Shown one piece after another: positions 60,298 to 64,000 of a stretch of DNA of 64,000 nucleotides. Numbering within the stretch: the first letter of the stretch is position 1; every line of letters starts with the position of its first letter. The notes beneath the pieces are model-generated. The model did no database searches, was not told the DNA's origin, and saw only the letters and a list, made by a program, of their open reading frames with translations. The translations under genes and the position numbers were made by a program. The stretch comes from an uncultured Oscillospiraceae bacterium (GTDB lineage: Bacteria > Bacillota > Clostridia > Oscillospirales > Ruminococcaceae), in the NCBI GenBank assembly GCA_934465295.1, contig CAKSKU010000001.1, positions 248,001 to 312,000 on the forward strand. Direction: 5' to 3'.

Positions 60298-60665
60298 ATT
60301 CATACTGCGTTGAAGCTTCAAATCCACTCACTTCGTTCGTGAATTTTTGCTTCAAGGATAGATTTTTGAGGAAAACAGAATGGCGCAATTCACATTTTAT
60401 GGTTCACAGAACTGATTTTTCATTTTCTGTTTTACCTTTTTTGTGTGAATTGCGCCTTTTTTAGCTGTTAGTAATTTCGCTATTGCAACAATGCATTAGC
60501 TGTTAGTTTAGGGAGTTTCGCTTCTGCGGAAGCGACCAAGGGCTTTGCCCTCTGGACACCCACCACCTTTGAAAAGGTGGACGAAACTTTTGCTTGGCTT
60601 CGCATCACTGAACAAATGTCAGCTATGCAGATAATTCCGAATTCCGCATTCCGAATTCCGAATTA
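60298..60665 (-). repeat. Heptad-bounded composite element R8 (inverted to R7)
   Basis: Order as in R2, with arms GGCGCAATTCACA (60382-60394) and TGTGAATTGCGCC (60444-60456) and an inverted heptad array (60632-60665). The first heptad gives the TAA stop of the ABC ATPase gene. R7 and R8 together form a tail-to-tail pair between convergent operons. Confidence 0.8.
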
Positions 60666-61457
60666 ACCCAGTATCATGCTGTCGTTGATAGTCGAAGCGC
60701 CGCCGTCTTCTTCAAACTTTTTGAGGAGGTCATCTACGGTGAGCTTTTTCTTTTCCTCGCCGCTTGCCTCAAATATAATTCTGCCGTTATTCATCATAAC
60801 GATCTTATTTCCGTGGATTATTGCATCGTGCATATTATGGGTTACCATAAGTGTAGTGAGCTTATTCTCCGAGATGATCTTATCCGAAAGTTCAAGGACC
60901 TTTGCGGCTGTTTTCGGGTCAAGTGCGGCTGTATGCTCATCGAGGAGAAGAACCTGCGGCTTTTTGAGCGTTGCCATAAGCAATGTGAGTGCCTGACGCT
61001 GACCGCCTGAGAGGAGTCCGACCTTTGAGGTCATTCTGTCCTCGAGTCCGAGGTCGAGCATTTTGAGAAGCTCGTGATATTCTTCACGTTCCTGCTTTGT
61101 TATGCCCCATCTGAGCGAGCGGCTCTGTCCTCTTCTTGCGGCGAGGGCGAGGTTTTCCTGGATTTCCATTGTTGCTGTTGTACCCGTCATAGGGTCCTGG
61201 AAGACACGTCCGAGGTACTTTGCTCTTTTATGCTCACAGAGTCCTGTTACGTCAATTCCGCCGATCTTTATTGATCCCGAATCGACAGGCCAGACACCTG
61301 CTACGGCGTTGAGAGTTGTGGACTTACCCGAGCCGTTGCCGCCGATGACTGTGCAGAAGTCGCCTTCCTCGAGTTTGAGCGTAACGCCGTTGAGTGCTTT
61401 CTTTTCGTTTATAGTTCCTGCGTTGAATGTCTTTTTAATGCAGTTTATCTCAAGCAT
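60663..61457 (-). CDS. ABC transporter ATP-binding protein (TrpZ-like)
   Basis: A 264-residue ATPase with Walker A GGNGSGKST near residue 40, signature LLSGGQRQ and Walker B VLLLDEHTAALDP. With the permease and lipoprotein upstream it forms an importer like TrpXYZ or other ABC_sub_bind systems. The start at 61457 follows GGCGG. It overlaps the permease gene by 8 bases. Its stop codon TAA is the first codon of the heptad TAATTCGGA (R8). Confidence 0.88.
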   Translation of the reverse strand: MLEINCIKKTFNAGTINEKKALNGVTLKLEEGDFCTVIGGNGSGKSTTLNAVAGVWPVDSGSIKIGGIDVTGLCEHKRAKYLGRVFQDPMTGTTATMEIQENLALAARRGQSRSLRWGITKQEREEYHELLKMLDLGLEDRMTSKVGLLSGGQRQALTLLMATLKKPQVLLLDEHTAALDPKTAAKVLELSDKIISENKLTTLMVTHNMHDAIIHGNKIVMMNNGRIIFEASGEEKKKLTVDDLLKKFEEDGGASTINDSMILG

Positions 61458-62400
61458 TTTCCGAACCGCCTTTCTCATTTACGCTTCCTGCGGAATTTTT
61501 AGCAGCCGCACGGAATGAATTCTTTGACGCTTTTTTGATATACGGAACGGCGAGGAATACTGCAACGACGATCGCCGAGAAAAGCTTTGTGTTCTGTGTG
61601 GAAAGTCCGAGCCAGAGTACGATCTGGATAACGATGAAGTAGATGATAGCACCGACTGCTGTGAAGGCAAGTCTGCCGCTGAAATTGAGGTGCTTGCCGA
61701 GGATAAGCTCGCCGAAAACTTCACCGATGATAACGGCTGCAAGTCCGATAACGATAGCACCTCTGCCCATATTGACGTCGGCGTTGCCCTGATACTGTGC
61801 AAGGAGTCCGCCTGCAAGTCCGACAAGACCGTTAGAGAGGATAAGTGCGATAACTGTGGATTTTTTCGTGTTGATGCCCTGCGCACGAGCCATATTTGAA
61901 TTACAGCCCGTTGCACGGATAGTAAAGCCGTACTCCGTTCCGAAGAACCAGTAGAGTATCGCAATAAGGAGTGCAACAGCGACAATGCCTTTGAGAATTG
62001 TCATCGGGATAAAGCGGAGCGACATAAAGAGTGGGTACTTGTCAACATTTATAGCTGTGTTCGCCTGACCCATGATATCGAGGTTGATAGAGTAAAGCGC
62101 AAGCTGTGTAAGGATACCTGCGAGGATACCGGGGATTCCGAGCAGTGTATTGAGCAGTCCCGTTACAAGTCCCGCAAGGCAGCCTGCGAGAAATGCGCAG
62201 ACGATCGCAAGCGGTACGGGACAGCCGTTTACAATAAGCACGACTGCTACTGCGCCGCCCGTTCCGAGGCTTCCGTCAACGGTAAGATCGGCGAAATCGA
62301 GGATCTTGTAGGTTATGTAAACGCCTATTGCAAGGATACCCCAGATGAGTCCCTGTGCGACCGAACCCGGAAGTGCGTTTACGAGCGTCATAATGTTCAT
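61450..62400 (-). CDS. ABC transporter permease (BPD_transp_2 type, TrpY-like)
   Basis: A 316-residue permease with about eight to nine membrane helices, e.g. GLIWGILAIGVYITYKILD, and the family pattern DLTVDGSLGTGGAVA and GLVGLAGGLLAQYQG. It belongs to the LIV/ribose-type permease family together with an ABC_sub_bind substrate protein, a pairing seen in tryptophan/tyrosine importers. The start at 62400 follows AAAGGAA. It overlaps the ATPase gene by 8 bases. Confidence 0.86.
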   Translation of the reverse strand: MNIMTLVNALPGSVAQGLIWGILAIGVYITYKILDFADLTVDGSLGTGGAVAVVLIVNGCPVPLAIVCAFLAGCLAGLVTGLLNTLLGIPGILAGILTQLALYSINLDIMGQANTAINVDKYPLFMSLRFIPMTILKGIVAVALLIAILYWFFGTEYGFTIRATGCNSNMARAQGINTKKSTVIALILSNGLVGLAGGLLAQYQGNADVNMGRGAIVIGLAAVIIGEVFGELILGKHLNFSGRLAFTAVGAIIYFIVIQIVLWLGLSTQNTKLFSAIVVAVFLAVPYIKKASKNSFRAAAKNSAGSVNEKGGSENA

Positions 62401-62432
62401 AGAGTAAATTCCTTTCAAAATTGTTGTAAAGC

Positions 62433-62561
62433 TTCTGCGAGATCTCTTCGCAGAAACCGTTAAGTTTTAATTAAACTTAATTTGGAAACGGAGCAAGCGT
62501 TCCGTTTCCGCATTAAGCTTAACTAAGCTGCTTAATCTAAGCTGCTTAACTAAACTGCTTA
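62433..62561 (-). promoter_or_regulatory. Intercistronic hairpins and short direct repeats between the substrate-binding and permease genes
   Basis: Hairpin 1: GGAAACGGA (62484-62492) with TCCGTTTCC (62501-62509). Hairpin 2: TTCTGCGA (62433-62440) with TCGCAGAA (62448-62455). Three imperfect 13-14-bp repeats, CTAAGCTGCTTAA type, lie at about 62519-62561. The arrangement fits mRNA processing or partial termination that gives more substrate-binding protein than permease. Confidence 0.6.
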
Positions 62562-63575
62562 TTCAGCAGAGATTGCAACATAATCCTCAGGGATAGTGAT
62601 TCCGAGAGTGTCGCAGATCTCCTTGTTGTATTCCTTGACAACGTTTGGAGCGTAACGAATTTCCATTTCGCCGGGGTTCTTGCCTTCGGTGAGAATTTCG
62701 TAAGCCATTTCACCTGTTGCTGTACCGAGGTCATAGTAGCTGATGGAGAGAGTTGCAACGCCGCAGCCCTTGCAGATGCCTTCTTCGCCTGCGATTACGG
62801 GAATACCTGCAGGAACGCAGATGTTCTTGATGATCTCGGTGTTGGAAGCCATTGTGTTATCGGTAGGAACGTAGAGAACGTCACATTCGCCGATAGCTGT
62901 GTTTGTGATGGACTGGATCTCGTTGCTGTCGGCAGCGGAATATTCCTTGTAAGCGATGCCGTCGGCTGTGAGAGCTTCGCCGAACTTCTGAGCCTGGAAC
63001 TTGGAGTTAGCCTCGGAAGAGCAGTAGAGGATACCTACCTGCTTAACATCGGGGAAGAGTTCCTTAAGCATCTTTTCCTGCTCGTCGATAGGAGCAAGGT
63101 CGGCTGTACCCGAGATATTTGTGCCTGTTGTGCCTGTCCAGTCGGAGATGTCGAGTGCTGTGCCGTAGTCTGTTACGGAAGTGCCGAGAACAGGGATGGA
63201 GTTTGTTGCAGCAGCGGCAGCCTGGAGTGCAGGTGTAGCGTTTGCAAGGATAAGGTCATAGCCGTTGGAAACGAAGCCCTGACAAATTGTGGAGCAGTTT
63301 GTGCTTTCGCCCTGAGCGTTCTGCTCATAGAAAACAACATTGCCTTCGCCGAGAAGTTCGGTGAGCTTGTCCTTGAAGCCCTGAGTAGCAGCGTCAAGAG
63401 CAACGTGTTCAACGAGCTGGCAGATACCAACGTTGTAAACCTTGCTTCCGTCAGCAGCGGTATTGTCGGCAGCAGAGCCGCCGTTGTCGGTTGTTGTGTT
63501 TCCGCATCCTGCGAAAGCCATTGCAGCGGTAACGCAAGCGAGTGCGCAAGCTGCGATCTTCTTGATAGATTTCAT
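62559..63575 (-). CDS. ABC transporter substrate-binding lipoprotein (TrpX-like)
   Basis: A 338-residue lipoprotein: MKSIKKIAACALACVTAAMAFAGC with lipobox FAGC, then the two-lobed ABC_sub_bind domain (VGICQLVEHVALDAATQGFK, VYYCSS-like ILYCSSEANSKFQAQKFGEA, VPTDNTMASN). Proteins of this family bind aromatic amino acids such as tryptophan in Firmicutes; the ligand here is not proved. The start at 63575 follows AAGGGGAATG. It leads the operon with a strong promoter and a structured leader. Confidence 0.88.
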   Translation of the reverse strand: MKSIKKIAACALACVTAAMAFAGCGNTTTDNGGSAADNTAADGSKVYNVGICQLVEHVALDAATQGFKDKLTELLGEGNVVFYEQNAQGESTNCSTICQGFVSNGYDLILANATPALQAAAAATNSIPVLGTSVTDYGTALDISDWTGTTGTNISGTADLAPIDEQEKMLKELFPDVKQVGILYCSSEANSKFQAQKFGEALTADGIAYKEYSAADSNEIQSITNTAIGECDVLYVPTDNTMASNTEIIKNICVPAGIPVIAGEEGICKGCGVATLSISYYDLGTATGEMAYEILTEGKNPGEMEIRYAPNVVKEYNKEICDTLGITIPEDYVAISAE

Positions 63576-63624
63576 AAACATTCCCCTTTTTATAAAAAAA
63601 GTATAAATATAAGTATAAGTCAAT

Positions 63625-63694
63625 GTACTGTAAAATCAAGGATTTTAGTTCTGTGCATCGTTAAATCCGACTGCGCTTTAAATCCTTAAAGTAC
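63625..63694 (-). ncRNA. Structured leader of the TrpX-like operon, unclassified
   Basis: On the minus strand AAGGATTT (63680-63687) pairs with AAATCCTT (63638-63645), closed by GTAC/GTAC (63691-63694 with 63625-63628); an inner GC-rich stem is possible. It begins about 10 bases after the promoter and is separate from the ribosome site. No known riboswitch or T-box was recognised. Confidence 0.4.
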
Positions 63695-63706
63695 ATGACC
63701 TATATA

Positions 63707-63735
63707 ATTATATCACCTTAACCTTAAAATGTCAA
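63707..63735 (-). promoter_or_regulatory. Promoter of the TrpX-like operon
   Basis: Minus-strand TTGACA (63730-63735), 17-bp spacer, TATAAT (63707-63712), both perfect. Confidence 0.88.
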
Positions 63736-63774
63736 CACTTATTTTTTTAACACATAGTTTAAAAATAATCTCAT

Positions 63775-63815
63775 AAAAAGACGGCACTGCCGCCAAAAGC
63801 GCATCAGCACCGTTT
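63775..63815 (-). terminator. Terminator after the right-edge gene
   Basis: On minus ACGGTGCTG pairs with CAGTGCCGT through two G-T pairs, then CTTTTTATG. Confidence 0.65.
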
Positions 63816-63820
63816 TGATT

Positions 63821-64000
63821 TTAATTTTCACCGCAGTATGTATTTGCGATCTCAGCAATATCCGCACTCACATCTGTATCTTCTTCCCAAAAACTTAACT
63901 GCGGAATAAAGTAATACCGTGTAAGATTTTCGTTTTCCCATTCTTCTTTTTCTGCCTTCCAACCGAAATAATACATAGGCGGAACGCCGTCAAGAGCCGC
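63821..64000 (-). CDS. Unknown protein, C-terminal end (partial)
   Basis: The last 59 codons of a gene that continues beyond the right edge. The sequence (KAEKEEWENENLTRYYFIPQ, later FWEEDTDVSADIAEIANTYC) is acidic and rich in Trp and Tyr. I do not recognise the family. A truncated copy of its 3' end, with its terminator, is at 58140-58250. It is read toward the terminator at 63775. Confidence 0.6.
   Translation of the reverse strand, partial: AALDGVPPMYYFGWKAEKEEWENENLTRYYFIPQLSFWEEDTDVSADIAEIANTYCGEN

Noticed and set aside
63592..63700. T-box leader before the TrpX-like operon
   Set aside because: No T-box sequence (TGGNACCGCG-like) or terminator was seen.

Overview
This window looks like chromosome of an anaerobic, low-to-mid GC Firmicute of the Ruminococcus / Oscillospiraceae kind. 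The basis is sigma-A promoters with TTGACA and TATAAT boxes and 17-bp spacers, strong AGGAGG ribosome sites, a stand-alone 2x[4Fe-4S] ferredoxin, clostridial families (DUF5711, DUF4364, DUF4317, a ClpE-type unfoldase), a FucO-type alcohol dehydrogenase and thioredoxin/thioredoxin reductase. The genus is my inference from gene content; there is no 16S rRNA here. No tRNA, rRNA or CRISPR array was seen.

Layout. 1-4571: truA end, DUF5711, CvpA, clpE. 4585-6850: a minus-strand set of small proteins that looks like a polymorphic-toxin/immunity graveyard, including a JAMM/JAB-like domain gene with its own promoter. 7015-9839: decayed island with an XRE-methyltransferase fusion, a CoA-transferase gene fragment with a frameshift, and the start of a mobile-element replication module (HTH, CHC2 primase, truncated P4-type primase). 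9885-10988: rplM-rpsI with leader and promoter. 11574-20509: a Ser/Thr/Lys-rich protein followed by nine lipoprotein genes, several of them recent tandem duplicates. 20583-21704: leucine-rich-repeat lipoprotein. 21753-26843: aroF-aroB-aroA-aroC-DUF4364. 27374-35137: pcrA, fucO, nitroreductase, nadA, AI-2E-family permease. 35273-36208: trxB. 36457-47473: purine operon read leftwards (purE-purC-purF paralog-purF-purM-purN-methyltransferase-purO-purH-lipoprotein-purD). 47614-47916: ferredoxin. 48023-52725: rpsL-rpsG-fusA-tuf. 53540-57938: GntR/VanY-like peptidase/ABC operon. 58293-59833: DUF4317 and trxA. 60663-63735: TrpXYZ-like ABC importer. 63821-64000: an unknown gene cut by the window edge.

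The purine operon makes IMP in an unusual way. The final two steps are split between a stand-alone AICAR transformylase (PurH lacking its cyclohydrolase domain) and a separate archaeal-type IMP cyclohydrolase (PurO). A second PurF lacks the N-terminal catalytic cysteine. trxA and trxB sit at distant loci but should work as a pair.

The most unusual signal is not a gene. At least two families of 7-bp tandem repeats (ATTCGGA type and RTTRAYA type) occur in short arrays directly at the 3' ends of genes, usually as inverted pairs enclosing exchangeable palindromic modules. They form composite elements of about 0.2-0.6 kb. In several genes the stop codon or C-terminal residues are made by the repeat itself. 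Two loci bounded by the RTTRAYA arrays enclose what looks like a type I toxin-antitoxin unit or its relic. I propose these as a modular, heptad-bounded family of small interspersed elements.
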